A program made the translations under genes and the position numbers. Source: Actinomyces ruminis (lineage in GTDB: Bacteria; Actinomycetota; Actinomycetes; Actinomycetales; Actinomycetaceae). Taken from it: a DNA stretch of 64,000 nt. Numbering within the stretch: the first letter of the stretch is position 1; each line of letters opens with the position of its first letter. Below are positions 19,698 to 29,438 of this stretch, piece after piece. The notes under the pieces are model-generated. The model was not told the DNA's origin, made no database searches, and was given only the letters and a program-made list of their open reading frames with translations. The stretch covers positions 1 to 64,000 of the forward strand of contig NZ_MTPX02000009.1 of assembly GCF_002154335.2 (NCBI RefSeq). The letters run 5' to 3'.

Positions 19698-19992
19698 ACT
19701 GGCTCGTCGCACTCGCAGGCGTGGCGGTTCGCGTGTTCCGGTGACGGTTCGTCAGGTAGCAGCGACGATTCGCCATGAACACACCACCTATCGCGCCGCG
19801 CCACCGGGACCGGCACCCATCAGCCCACCACACCCCAAGCACGAAGAGCCGCTGAATTCCGCTGTCAGCAGGCCCCTCCTGAGATCGCACACCGCCGGGA
19901 CCGGTAGACGCTACGCACCGCGACCGGTAGAAGTAACGCACCCAGTCCACTCGAACCATAAACAGCACCTTATTAGGCTTTAATTGCGCTCC
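19698..19992. other. Gene-free interval after ilvA
   Basis: No gene is supported here. The interval holds a diverged reverse copy of the 23-bp repeat at 19892-19945 and grades into an AT-richer promoter region. The short imperfect direct repeats near 19725-19760 (CGGTTCG) have no clear meaning. Confidence 0.5.
19892..19945. repeat. 23-bp tandem repeat, diverged reverse copy (about 2.3 units)
   Basis: Two 23-base units start at 19892 and 19915 with cores GGGACCGGTAGACGCTAC and GCGACCGGTAGAAGTAAC, followed by a partial third unit. Relative to copies A, B and D the orientation is reversed and the sequence is diverged, but the period and the GACCGG core are kept. Confidence 0.6.
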
Positions 19993-20021
19993 TTGCAGGC
20001 GAATTACATATCTGCTACATT
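19993..20021 (+). promoter_or_regulatory. Sigma70-type promoter for the small-protein/ABC cassette
   Basis: TTGCAG (19993-19998) and TACATT (20016-20021) are spaced by exactly 17 bases in an AT-rich patch, about 40 bases upstream of the small protein start at 20061. Confidence 0.6.
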
Positions 20022-20060
20022 CATCACGAGCGGCACCCCAACCTGAAAGGCGCGACCAAT

Positions 20061-20249
20061 ATGTCCTCCGAACCCGCCACCCGCTCCCGGCGCGTTCTGC
20101 GTTTAGTAATTGGCCTGCTAGCACTGGCAGTGGCGGCGCGAGCATTCATCATCGGCAACACCCTTGAAGCCGCCGCGACCCTTGTTTTAGGAGCGTTGTT
20201 TATAGCCGCCGCACTCTTCCTCGGCCGTTCCGGATCATCAAGACACTGA
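20061..20249 (+). CDS. Small two-helix membrane protein (62 residues)
   Basis: The product has a basic start (TRSRRVLR), a hydrophobic helix LVIGLLALAVAARAFII, a short polar turn GNTLEA, and a second helix ATLVLGALFIAAALFLG, ending GRSGSSRH. ATG 20061 is preceded by GAAAGGCGCGACCAAT and by a good promoter. I do not recognise a family. It lies 56 bases before an ABC ATPase and would be co-transcribed with the transporter pair. It could be an accessory subunit, an immunity-like protein or a small export substrate; the sequence does not decide. It has no leader-peptide features such as a double-glycine site. Confidence 0.65.
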   Translation: MSSEPATRSRRVLRLVIGLLALAVAARAFIIGNTLEAAATLVLGALFIAAALFLGRSGSSRH

Positions 20250-20305
20250 CCCACACAAAGACGGTCCGGTTCACTGCTCCCCTCGGCCGGGCCCAGGAGG
20301 GATTC

Positions 20306-21001
20306 ATGGAACACGTCTTCGAGATCGATGGACTGCGGTCCTGGTACGACCGCACCAGCCCCGTCCTGACCGATGTGTCACTGACACTCGAGGCAGGCGA
20401 GGCCGTGGGGCTGCTGGGCGTGAACGGCGCCGGAAAGACCACCATGCTAAAGGCGCTCTGCGATGCGCACCGGGGCTACGAGCTTCGCTCCATGAGGTAC
20501 CGCGGACGCAGATGCAAGCCGGATACGCTCGCTTTCAAACGTCAGCGCTATTTCGCCCTAACCAGTGACACCTCATTCCCCGCCTGGTCGCTGGACACCT
20601 TCATACGTTTCCTGGACCGCGCCTATGGGGAGAGAAAACACCCGCAGTTGCTCGACGACCTCATCGACGGATTCAGCTTCGGCGGCTACAGGTCAACTCC
20701 ATTCGGACAGCTGTCCAGCGGCTCCCGAAAGAAGGCCGCACTAATTGCCGCTTTCCATACGCCGGTCGATATCTTGTTCCTTGACGAGCCGGTGGACTTC
20801 CTCGACTTCGCGGCAACGGAATATCTCTACCATTGCATAGTCGCTGCCGCCGAGCGCGGACAGGCGGTACTGCTGAGCTCCCATATTGCCGAGTCCTTCA
20901 CCAGGTGCACCACCCGGATCTACGTGCTTTCCGCGGGCCGACTTAGCGGCCCCTTCGACACTCCTGGGGATTCTGATGCGGTCGCAGCCCTCATCAAATA
21001 G
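20306..21001 (+). CDS. ABC transporter ATP-binding protein
   Basis: The 231-residue ATPase has Walker A LLGVNGAGKTTMLKAL, an unusual signature region FGQLSSGSRKKAALIAAF in place of LSGGQ, Walker B DILFLDEPVDFLDF and the switch region LLSSHIAES. ATG 20306 follows AGGAGGGATTC. The Q-loop region is atypical (RYFALTSDTSFPAWSL). It overlaps the permease gene by 26 bases, so the two are translationally coupled. The subgroup resembles ATPases of ABC-2-like exporters; the substrate is unknown. Confidence 0.88.
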   Translation: MEHVFEIDGLRSWYDRTSPVLTDVSLTLEAGEAVGLLGVNGAGKTTMLKALCDAHRGYELRSMRYRGRRCKPDTLAFKRQRYFALTSDTSFPAWSLDTFIRFLDRAYGERKHPQLLDDLIDGFSFGGYRSTPFGQLSSGSRKKAALIAAFHTPVDILFLDEPVDFLDFAATEYLYHCIVAAAERGQAVLLSSHIAESFTRCTTRIYVLSAGRLSGPFDTPGDSDAVAALIK

Positions 21002-22088
21002 CGCTCTGGCCGTTCAGGCCGTGACGGGAGAGTTCCTCAGCAAACGGACCATATGGTCCGGCCTGATCCTCGCGGCAGCCGCGGCGTGGGTCGGTGCGCA
21101 CCTGGAGGTCGCGGTCAGCACGCAGGCCGTCTCCGCCGGGGTCTTCCTGGCCACGGCGGCAGCCATGTCCTCAATCGCCTGGACCTGGGTCCACAGTGAG
21201 CGGTGGCCGGGCCTGACGCGTTTCCCGCTCTCCGCCAAGGACCTGGCTCGCGCCGCCTACCTCATCGGTTCGCTGGTGGTGCTCCTTGAGGTAGTCCTGC
21301 CCGTATTCGCATTCATTTCCGCGGCTCGCAGCATCACGCACGCTGGCGCCGTCACGGTGATTCTGCTTGCGCTCGGAACGGCACCACTGATCCTCTTACT
21401 TTGGAGCGGCCCCACGCGCTGGCATCGTCTGGGAGCGTGCTTCGCGTTGGTGACCGGGATCCTGATCGGCATCGTCCTCAATCCACTCTTGGCGGCCATG
21501 GCACTCGCCATCGAGGGCATCGCCTGTTTCCTCCTCGGCTTCGAGATGACGGATGCCGCGGCGCGGAGACGGGGAACCGGACCGCGCATTTCCAGCCTCG
21601 TACTCGGCGAGCTGATGAGTTCCCGGATGACACAGATCAACACCGTCGCGCTGGTCGCGTTCGGCTGCCTGCTCAACACCATGCTCCACGACCACGGCGC
21701 CGCGCTGCCCCTCGGGGCCGTCATGGTGGTGCAAAACACCCCGCTCAATGCCTACTTCTCCCGGCATCCGAGCACCTGGCTCGTGGTCAAGACCTGTCCG
21801 CGTACGTGGCGAACGCTCGGCATGTACGCCGTCGAGCTTGCGGCCATGTACACGGCCTGCGGAGTGCTCGTCGTCGCTGCTGAACCAGTCCCCGCACGCC
21901 TTGCCCGCGACATCGTCTTCGTGGTCACCGCGGCTTCGTCAGCGGCCCTGGCCGCCACGCTCATGGAGTGGCGCTGGCCGCTGCTCGAATGGAAATCGGA
22001 GCGCGAGGTGATTCGTCACCCGCGCAAGTACGTTCCCGCACTCGTCGCCTGCGCGGTTTCCATCGCATTCTGGATACTCACGCACTGA
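20976..22088 (+). CDS. Multi-pass ABC transporter permease
   Basis: The 370-residue product from ATG 20976 has about ten hydrophobic segments, including TIWSGLILAAAAAWVGAHL, AAYLIGSLVVLLEVVLPVFA, AVTVILLALGTAPLILLLW and a final YVPALVACAVSIAFWILTH. The start lies inside the end of the ATPase gene, which fixes the operon. No strong family match is apparent to me; together with the ATPase and the upstream 62-residue protein it forms a compact three-gene cassette. The open frame also extends upstream to 20886, overlapping the ATPase, but that part looks like shadow sequence. Confidence 0.78.
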   Translation: MRSQPSSNSALAVQAVTGEFLSKRTIWSGLILAAAAAWVGAHLEVAVSTQAVSAGVFLATAAAMSSIAWTWVHSERWPGLTRFPLSAKDLARAAYLIGSLVVLLEVVLPVFAFISAARSITHAGAVTVILLALGTAPLILLLWSGPTRWHRLGACFALVTGILIGIVLNPLLAAMALAIEGIACFLLGFEMTDAAARRRGTGPRISSLVLGELMSSRMTQINTVALVAFGCLLNTMLHDHGAALPLGAVMVVQNTPLNAYFSRHPSTWLVVKTCPRTWRTLGMYAVELAAMYTACGVLVVAAEPVPARLARDIVFVVTAASSAALAATLMEWRWPLLEWKSEREVIRHPRKYVPALVACAVSIAFWILTH

Positions 22089-22160
22089 GCGGCGCACCTG
22101 CCCGAGCACCGGACACGTGCACCGCTCAGCCGCGCTGGGAAGAACCGACCGAACCGCCCC

Positions 22161-24054
22161 CTAGTATCGCGGCAGCTTGGACAGGTCGCGCACGGCACCG
22201 AGGTCGGCGCTGGTGGCCAGCATGGCGTAGGCGCGCAGGGCGGCCGACACGTGCCGCTGGCGCGGGTTGTGCGGCGCCCACGCGTCCTCACCCCGGGCCT
22301 CCTCCTCGACACGGCGCCGGGCGATCTCCGCCTCATCCACATCCAGCTCAATGGAGCGGTTCGGGATGTCGATGACGATGCGATCGCCGGTACGCACCAG
22401 CCCGATGAGCCCGCCCGCAGCCGCCTCCGGGGAGACGTGCCCGATGGACAGCCCGGAGGTGCCGCCGGAGAAGCGCCCGTCGGTGAGCAGCGCGCACTCC
22501 TTGCCCAGGTGCATGGACTTGATGTAGGTGGTCGGGTAGAGCATCTCCTGCATGCCCGGGCCGCCGCGCGGGCCCTCGTGGGAGATGATGACGACGTCGC
22601 CGGCCTTGACCTTGCCGCCGAGGATGCCCTCCGCGGCCTGTTCCTGAGACTCGAAGACGACGGCGGGCCCGGAGAAGGTCAGGATCGACGCATCCACCCC
22701 GGCGGTCTTGACGATGCAGCCCTTCTCCGCAATGTTCCCGAACAGGACGGCCAGGCCGCCGTCGGCGGAGTAGGCGTGGGCGATGTCGCGGATGGCGCCG
22801 GCCTCGCGATCGGTGTCCAGGGCCTCCCAGCGGGAGGCCTGGGAGAACATTTTGGTGGTGCGCACGCCCGCGGGGGCAGCCAGGTAGCGGGTGCGGATAG
22901 CCTCATCGACGCGGCTTGCCTGCAGGTCCCGCACGCCGTCGGCGTCGGGGCGGCCGATGTCGTACTGGTCGAGTTCGTCGGCCAGGGTGCCGCGCAGCAC
23001 CGTGCGGGTGGTGGTGTCGAGCAGGCCGCCGCGGTCGAGCTCGCCGAGGATGCCCATGATGCCGCCGGCGCGGTGGACGTCCTCCACATGCACGAGGTTG
23101 GTGGAGGGAGCCACCTTGCACAGGTGGGGGACCTTGCGGGAGAGCCGGTCGATGTCGGCCATCTTGAAGTCCACCTCGGCCTCTTGGGCGGCGGCCAGCA
23201 GGTGCAGCACCGTGTTGGTGGAGCCGCCCATGGCGATGTCCAGGCTCATGGCGTTCTCGAAGGCGGGCTTGGTGGCGATCGAGCGCGGCAGGACGGAGGC
23301 GTCGTCGTCCTCGTAGTAGGCTTGGTGATCTCCACGATGCGGCGGCCGGCCTCCTGGAACAGGGCCTTGCGGTCGGCGTGGGTGGCCACCAGTGTGCCGT
23401 TGGTGGGCAGTGCCATACCGAGGGCCTCGGTCAGGCAGTTCATGGAGTTGGCCGTGAACATGCCCGAGCAGGAGCCGCAGGTGGGGCAGGCCAGGCGCTC
23501 GATGGCGGAGATGGTGTCGTCGGAGACGGTGGGGTCGGCGGCGTCCATCATGGCGTCGATCAGGTCGAGCTTGCGGGTGGTGCCGTCGGCGGCGACCAGC
23601 TTGCCGGACTCCATGGGGCCGCCGGAAACGAAGATGGTGGGGATGTTCAGGCGCAGCGAGGCCATGAGCATGCCGGGGGTGATCTTGTCGCAGTTGGAGA
23701 TGCACACCAGGCGTCGGCGCAGTGGGCGTTCGCCATGTACTCCACGGAGTCGGCGATCAGCTCGCGGCTGGGCAGGGAGTAGAGCATGCCGTTGTGCCCC
23801 ATGGCGATGCCGTCGTCGACGGCGATCGTGTTGAACTCCTTGGCGATGCCGCCGGCCGCCTCGATCTGCTCGGCGACGACGCGGCCGACGTCCCGCAGAC
23901 CCACGTGCCCGGGGACGAACTCGGCGAAGGAGTTGGCGATGGCGATGATGGGTTTGCCGAAGTCCGAGTCCTTCACGCCGGTGGCGCGCCACAGGGCACG
24001 GGCGCCTGCCATGTTGCGGCCGGTGGTGGAGGTTGCGCTGCGATAGCGGGGCAT
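22161..24054 (-). CDS. ilvD: Dihydroxy-acid dehydratase, two frameshifts
   Basis: IlvD dehydrates dihydroxy acids in valine, isoleucine and pantothenate synthesis. ATG 24054 (after CAAGGAGACGCTC) begins [20 protein letters not shown]. Iron-sulfur cysteines are visible in [13 protein letters not shown] and [20 protein letters not shown], and the C-terminal [20 protein letters not shown] is conserved. Three frames are needed: one missing base near 23712 ([11 protein letters not shown]) and one near 23321 ([12 protein letters not shown]) join them into about 631 residues, the usual length for the long form. Both gaps fall in G/C runs, so a functional gene is likely. It shares the pathway with ilvA but is on the opposite strand. 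Confidence 0.93.
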
Positions 24055-24401
24055 GAGCGTCTCCTTGGATCGGACTTGGGACGAAGAGTTGTGAATGGGC
24101 CTCAGCCTAGTTGTCGCAGTGTCACCTCAACGGGTGTCTCTGGTCACTGATCCGGCCGCCACCCACGGCATACCGCGGTTTCGACGACGGCGCCCGGCGT
24201 CCGCCCGGGGCGATATCGCAGACCTCGAGAGGGCGATTTAGCGCACGCGCCCCTTACGCGTCACCTCCCGGCTCCCACCCACCCCCTCTCACCGAGATCG
24301 GTAGAAGATGCAGCAGTGCTCCCTGCGAACGAGTGAGTCCGCCCGCGGGCGCCGACAACAACGCCCCGTACTCTCTTGAGCACCGGTTCAAGGGAGGCCG
24401 C
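24055..24401. other. Gene-free interval between ilvD and amidase remnant
   Basis: About 350 bases without a supportable gene. It contains the ilvD upstream region and one isolated, diverged unit of the 23-bp repeat family at 24290-24310 (CACCGAGATCGGTAGAAG). The N-terminus that the downstream amidase lacks is not recognisable here. Confidence 0.5.
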
Positions 24402-25459
24402 ATGACCATTCCGCGCGACGCCGTCGACATCGCCCGTGCCGTAAGCGCCGGGCGCACCAACATGCCCGAGTTCGGCCAGTTCCCGGTGGGAGAGTCCGCG
24501 CATCACGGCGCCTGCCTGAACCCCTGGGACCCCACCCGCTCCCCCGGCGGCTCGTCGTCCGGCTCGGCCGTCGCCGTCGCCACCGGGGCGGTTCCGGTGG
24601 CGATGGGCTCCGACGGCGGGGGATCCCTGCGCATCCCGGCCTCCGCCTGCGGAGTGCTCGGGCTGAAGCCAACACGCGGCCGGGTCAGTTCGGCACCGCT
24701 GGCAAAGCACTGGTTCGGCCTGGCGAGCTTCGGCGCGATCACCCGCACCGCCCGCGACCTGGCTGCAGTGATGGATGTCATCTCCGGTAACGAGCCAGTG
24801 GACCGGTGGCGGCTGCCGCACCCGCCGAAGCGATTTGTCGACGCCATCAGCACCCCACCACGCCGACTGCGGATTCTGGCGGCCACCAACACGGTCATGC
24901 CCGGTGCGCGCCCGACGCCGCCGGTCGCTCAGGCCGCGCATGACCTGGCAGCCCGCTTGCGTGAGCTGGGCCATGACGCGCGCACGGCCCGGGTGCCTGG
25001 CCGGTGCCGACGACACCGTTCCTCACCCTGTACCTAGCGGGCATGCATGCCGAGGCACAACAGGTTGAACATCCGGAACGACTGGAGCCGCGCACCCGCA
25101 CCTCGGTGCGGCTGGGCTCACTCATTCCGCGGCCCGCGGTGCACGCGGCGCAGCGTCAGGCCGAGCGGATTCGCGTGGACGTCGAAGCCGCCTTCGGGCG
25201 GGCCGACCTGCTGATGCTGCCCACGCTGCTGGATCTGCCGGGCGGTGCGCACGATCTGCGCGGGCGGAGTTGGGTGGCAGCGATGCTCGCCTCGACGCCG
25301 ACGGTTTCCAACACGGCGATCTTCAACGTCTCGAGGCATCCGGCGCTCTCCGTGCCAGCGGGAGTGTCGCGGGGGCTTCCCATCGGCGCCCAGCTCGTAG
25401 CCCGCACAGGGCGTGACGATCTGCTGCTGGCGGTGGCGGCGCAGTTGCATACACACTAG
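24402..25459 (+). pseudogene. Amidase-signature family remnant lacking its N-terminus
   Basis: The sequence carries the amidase signature core: GRTNMPEFGQFPVG, RSPGGSSSGSAVAVATGAV and MGSDGGGSLRIPASACGVLG, which hold the cis-Ser and nucleophile Ser. The usual first 100 or so residues, including the catalytic Lys of the Ser-cisSer-Lys triad, are missing: ATG 24402 with ribosome site AGGGAGGCCGC leads almost directly into the GKTNMPEF region. One more indel near 25003 separates the C-terminal part (FLTLYLAGMHAEA to TGRDDLLLAVAAQLH). The indel could be a sequence error, but the lost N-terminus is not explained by one. I regard it as a decayed or truncated gene. Confidence 0.75.
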
Positions 25460-25522
25460 GCGGCGACGACTCATTCCAGAAGGACGCCGACTCGTCCCCG
25501 CCAGCTGTGCCCCGTCCCCCAC

Positions 25523-25623
25523 TACGAACTTTTGCCTTCTACTACGAACTTTTGCACCCTGGTGTACGCCATATTGCCGCACACCAGGGTGCAAGAGTTC
25601 GTGTCTGGGGACAAAAGCTCGTA
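25523..25623. repeat. Nested inverted repeat (two hairpin shells)
   Basis: Inner arms GAACTTTTGCACCCTGGTGT (25546-25565) and ACACCAGGGTGCAAGAGTTC (25581-25600) pair 19 of 20 across a 15-base loop. An outer pair, TACGAACTTTTG (25523-25534) with CAAAAGCTCGTA (25612-25623), pairs 11 of 12. The left side holds a direct repeat of ACTACGAACTTTTG. It lies between the amidase remnant and the FKBP gene. Confidence 0.75.
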
Positions 25624-25669
25624 CGAGGGCACGGTTCCGTGCCTCATGCCGGGAAGCAGAAGGCCCGTG

Positions 25670-26077
25670 TCACATGGTGCCGAGGATCTCGGTGACGAAC
25701 ACCAGGGTGTCGCCGCCCTTGATGCCGGCCTGCGGCACGCCGCGCGAGCCGTAACCAAGCTCGGAGGGAATGGACAGGATGACGCGGCTGCCGACGCGCT
25801 GGCCGACCAGGCCGTCGTCCCAGCCCCGGATGACCATGCCGACGCCGACCTGGAAGTTGAAAGGCTGGCCCCGGTCGTAGGAGTTGTCGAACACCCGGCC
25901 GTTCCAGGTCTGGCCGAGGTAGTGGCACACGACGGTGTCGCCGACCTCGACGACCTTGCCGTCGCCGGCGTCGAGCACCTGTACCTGCAGACCCTCCGGC
26001 GCCTCCGGGCCGGGGAAGGTGAGAGTGGGCTTGGCACCCTTGGCGCCTTCAACGGTGGGCATGTTGCTGTTGATCAT
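25670..26077 (-). CDS. FKBP-type peptidyl-prolyl isomerase
   Basis: The 135-residue protein is a single FKBP domain: VEVGDTVVCHYLGQTWNGR, FDNSYDRGQPFNFQVG, VIRGWDDGLVGQRVGSR, PSELGYGSRGVPQAGI and DTLVFVTEIL follow the family order. It catalyses proline cis-trans isomerisation and has no signal peptide, so it is probably cytoplasmic. ATG at 26077 or 26062 could be the start. Its stop is close to the nested inverted repeat, which may terminate it. Confidence 0.93.
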   Translation of the reverse strand: MINSNMPTVEGAKGAKPTLTFPGPEAPEGLQVQVLDAGDGKVVEVGDTVVCHYLGQTWNGRVFDNSYDRGQPFNFQVGVGMVIRGWDDGLVGQRVGSRVILSIPSELGYGSRGVPQAGIKGGDTLVFVTEILGTM

Positions 26078-26229
26078 GCGGGCCAGGCTACGGCAGGAAG
26101 GGCCGGTTCAGCCAAAACGCGCCCATGGCCCGACGCCGTCGCCTCGCACGCTCAAGACGCGACGGCGCCTGCGGCACCGGAAACCGAGCCGCGGGCGCCG
26201 TCGTCGACACCGTGAGGGCGACCGAAGTG

Positions 26230-27217
26230 TTAGTTGTCCCGCAGAATGGCGAGGATACGGAGAAACTCCACGTACAGCCACACCAGGGTGACCACCAGAC
26301 CGAAGGCGCCGGACCAGGCGTACCGGGTAGGCAGACCCCGCTCCACCCCGTTCTGAATGGACTCGAAGTCCATAGCGAGACTGGCGGCCGCCATGACTAC
26401 GGCAAGCACACCGACGATCAGGCCCAGCGGAATGCCCATAACCGTGGCGCCGCGCAGGCCCCACGGATCGGAGACCACTCCGGTGAGCATGAGCACGAAG
26501 TTGACCAGGCTGAAGATCAGGTAGCCGCCCATGGCGGTGAGCAGGATGCGCTGCGCCTTGGAGCCCAGGCGGAAACCGGCGAACTTGTAGGCCACCAGGA
26601 CCACGCCGAAGGTCGTCACCGAGGCGAGCACCGCCTGCATGACGATGCCGTCGTACCACTCTCCATGACGCCGGAGAAGGCGCCGAGCATGGCACCCTCG
26701 AAGACGGCGTAGGCCATGATCAGCGCGGGGCTGGGCTCGCGCTTGAAGGAGTTAATCAGGCCCAGGATCAGGGCGCCGATCGCACCTCCGAGCAGGGCCA
26801 GCATGCCGAGCCCCGCCGTAGCTCGGTGGTCGCCAGCATCCAGCTGACGGCACCGGCTGCGAGGATCACGGCGAAAATGCCGAAGGTGCGCACGATGACG
26901 TCGTCGTAGGTCATGCGGCCGCGGTCCACGTTGATGGCCGACGGCGCGCCGTACTGGGCCTCCAGATCGGAGAGCTGCTGCGGGGAGAGGCTGCCGTAGC
27001 CCGTTTGCTGGCCGTAGGCTGGCGCCTGCCCGTATGCCTGACCGGTCTGGTAGCCGTAGGCGGGTGCCTGGCCATACGACTGGCTGGACTGCGGGCCGGT
27101 CTGACCGGGCTGATAACCCGGCATGGTCGGATAGCCATTGGGGGTGCGCTGCGCGGACGACGCCGAGGCGGCGCTCCCGTTGAATACGGGGCTGCGGGAG
27201 AAATACGGGTTGCTCAT
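26230..27217 (-). CDS. Bax inhibitor-1/YccA-like membrane protein, two frameshifts
   Basis: ATG 27217 begins MSNPYFSRSPVFNGS and a soluble tail rich in Gly, Tyr, Gln and Pro with repeats of YGQAPAYG and QTGQAYG (about residues 30-75). Membrane helices follow: TYDDVIVRTFGIFAVILAAG, GMLALLGGAIGALILGL, AYAVFEGAMLGAFSGVME, VLASVTTFGVVLVAYKF, ILLTAMGGYLIFSLVNF, LGLIVGVLAVVMAAASL and a last LVVTLVWLYVEFLRILAIL. Single missing bases near 26820 and 26662 join three frames into about 330 residues. This matches the BaxI_1 actinobacterial family. Function is not established. Confidence 0.85.
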
Positions 27218-27477
27218 CGCATGCATTGTTCCCAATGTTCCTGAAGAAGTCCTGTGTATTGACGCCACCCGTAAGCGGAACCTGGGCCGAGCACGCGGAC
27301 TCCTCCTCCAGGAGGACCCTTTTCCTCCGCCAAGCCCACTCCCCCGGCTCTCGGATTCCCCAAGCGGGCCGATGAACGCCTACCGCACGATTCCTAGCCT
27401 GGAATTGTTCGGGCGCAGGTCGGTATCCCCGACCGCAGCCGCCGCGCATTCGCAAGCATCCGAAAGAGTTGATCCCG

Positions 27478-28419
27478 TTGATCGAAGCTGTCGATCTCAC
27501 CAAGCGCTACGGCTCCAAGACCGCCGTCGACCACATCTCCTTCACGGTTGAGCCCGGCACCGTGACCGGCTTCCTCGGCCCCAACGGCGCCGGCAAGTCC
27601 ACCACCATGCGCCTGATCATGGGGCTGGACAAGCCCTCCGCCGGCAGCGTCAAGGTCAACGGCCACGCCTACCGGGACCTGTCCGCGCCGCTGTGCCAGG
27701 TCGGCGCCCTCCTGGACGCCAAGGGCCTGCACGGCTCCCGCAGCGCCCGCGCCCACCTGACCCAGCTGGCAGTCTCCAACGGCATCCCCACGCGTCGCGT
27801 GGACGAGGTGCTGGAACTGACCGGGCTCACCCCTGTGGCCAAGAAGCGCGTCAAGGGCTTCAGCCTGGGCATGGGCCAGCGCCTGGGCATCGCCGCCGCC
27901 CTGCTGGGCGACCCCCAGGTGCTCATCTTCGACGAGCCCGTCAACGGCCTGGACCCCGAGGGCGTCAAATGGGTGCGTGACACCTGCCGTCACCTGGCCG
28001 ACCAGGGGCGCACCGTCTTCATCTCCTCCCACCTCATGAGCGAGATGTCCCAGACCGCCGACCACCTGCTGGTAATCGGACGCGGCCGCATCCTCACCTC
28101 CGGCCCGGTGGACGAGGTAATCGCCTCCGCCACCAACGACGTCGTTCGTGTCGCCTCCCCGCAGGCCACCGACCTGGCCGCCGCCCTGAACACCGCCGGC
28201 ATTGACACCAGTGTCCCCGAGCCCGGCGTGCTGACCACCACGATGGCGCCCGCCGCCCGGGTCGGGGAGATCGCCGCCGCGCACGGCATCGTCCTGCATG
28301 AGCTGGCCACCCAGCGCGCCTCCCTGGAGGAGGCCTACCTGGAGCTGACCGGCAACGACGTCGAGTACGCCACCGGCGCGTCCGAGTCGGCGTCAGCCCC
28401 GGTCGCCGCCCACTCCTGA
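27478..28419 (+). CDS. ABC-2-type exporter ATP-binding protein
   Basis: The 313-residue ATPase has Walker A FLGPNGAGKSTTMRL, signature region GFSLGMGQRLGIAAAL, Walker B VLIFDEPVNGLDPEG and switch SSHLMSEM, all of the CcmA/drug-exporter subgroup. TTG 27478 is preferred because GAAAGAG lies nine bases upstream; another TTG at 27469 is too close to that site. The C-terminal 90 residues form a DrrA-like accessory domain. It starts a four-gene rightward operon with a permease, a histidine kinase and a response regulator. Confidence 0.92.
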   Translation: MIEAVDLTKRYGSKTAVDHISFTVEPGTVTGFLGPNGAGKSTTMRLIMGLDKPSAGSVKVNGHAYRDLSAPLCQVGALLDAKGLHGSRSARAHLTQLAVSNGIPTRRVDEVLELTGLTPVAKKRVKGFSLGMGQRLGIAAALLGDPQVLIFDEPVNGLDPEGVKWVRDTCRHLADQGRTVFISSHLMSEMSQTADHLLVIGRGRILTSGPVDEVIASATNDVVRVASPQATDLAAALNTAGIDTSVPEPGVLTTTMAPAARVGEIAAAHGIVLHELATQRASLEEAYLELTGNDVEYATGASESASAPVAAHS

Positions 28420-28505
28420 GCGCCGAGTTCGCCGCCCCCACCCGCGGACGCCCAGCGGACCGACCCGAGCAGCCCACAAGTCTTCAGACACACGAAAGCA
28501 GTCTC

Positions 28506-29438
28506 ATGTCCACCACCACCCTTTCCGAGACCACCGGCCCCGCCATCTCCACCGACTCCGCTGCCGCTCCAGGCAGCCGGGAACAGTCTCCTGCCACCAC
28601 CCACACCCGTTCCGGAGGCGACTCGCCCCGTCACGTCGGCAATGCCGACGGCGGCCAGCAAACCTTCGGCCGCGCCGTACGCGCCGAATGGATCAAGGTC
28701 CGTTCCCTACGCTCCACCTGGATCACCTCGATCATCGCCATTGGCATCACCGTGCTGCTGGGCGCCGGCATCGCCATCGGCTACGCCAGCAGCCCCGAAT
28801 TCGCCGACCGGGCCGCCGACGCCATCATCTCCGGCAACCAGTTCGGCCAGATCGTGGTGGCGGTGCTGGGGGCACTGGTCATTACCGGCGAGTACTCCTC
28901 TGGACAGATCCGCTCCTCGCTGGCGGCCGTTCCCCACCGGGGGCGGCTGCTGGTCGCCAAGGCCCTCGTGGTCGGGGTGCTGAGCTTCCTCATCGGCTCC
29001 GTATCCACGCTGCTGACCTGGGCGGTGTCGGCGCCCTTCATGGACGGCCACGCCGGCTCACTGGCCGACCCCGAGTACCTGGGCTTCGTGTGGGGCACGG
29101 GCCTGTCCTTCACCGGGATCGCGCTCATGGCCCTGGGACTCGGCTTCCTGCTGCGCTCGACGGCGGGGGCCATCACCCTGGCAATGACGCTGATGTTCGT
29201 CATCGACCTGCCAATCTCACTGATGGCCATGAAGTGGGATTGGGCCGCCAGATTGCAGGGCTTTGAGCCGCTGCAGACGGCGGTTGCGGTCTACGATCCG
29301 TTCCACCACATGGTGACCTGGGGCGTGGCCGACTCCATCTACTTCATGCAGCAGTGGCAGGCCGCCCTCGTCTTCGGGGCCTGGGCGATTGTGCCGCTGG
29401 CGCTCGGATGGCTGGTCTTCGCCCGGCGCGACGCCTGA
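28506..29438 (+). CDS. ABC-2-type transporter permease
   Basis: The 310-residue protein has a disordered N-terminus of about 60 residues, then AVRAEWIKVRSLRSTWITS, the typical entry to ABC-2 permeases, and six hydrophobic segments including SIIAIGITVLLGAGIAIGYA, QIVVAVLGALVITGEYSSGQ, ITLAMTLMFVIDLPISL and ALVFGAWAIVPLALGWLVF. It partners the ATPase 86 bases upstream. The substrate may be a drug, peptide or lipid; control by the adjacent two-component pair is likely. Confidence 0.9.
   Translation: MSTTTLSETTGPAISTDSAAAPGSREQSPATTHTRSGGDSPRHVGNADGGQQTFGRAVRAEWIKVRSLRSTWITSIIAIGITVLLGAGIAIGYASSPEFADRAADAIISGNQFGQIVVAVLGALVITGEYSSGQIRSSLAAVPHRGRLLVAKALVVGVLSFLIGSVSTLLTWAVSAPFMDGHAGSLADPEYLGFVWGTGLSFTGIALMALGLGFLLRSTAGAITLAMTLMFVIDLPISLMAMKWDWAARLQGFEPLQTAVAVYDPFHHMVTWGVADSIYFMQQWQAALVFGAWAIVPLALGWLVFARRDA

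Noticed and set aside
19725-19760. Another copy of the 23-bp repeat just after ilvA
   Set aside because: The direct repeat there has a period near 20 and lacks the GACCGG core, so I do not count it in the family.
22161-24054. ilvD as a pseudogene
   Set aside because: All motifs are present at full length once two single-base shifts are fixed, and similar shifts affect many essential genes here, so sequence error is more likely.
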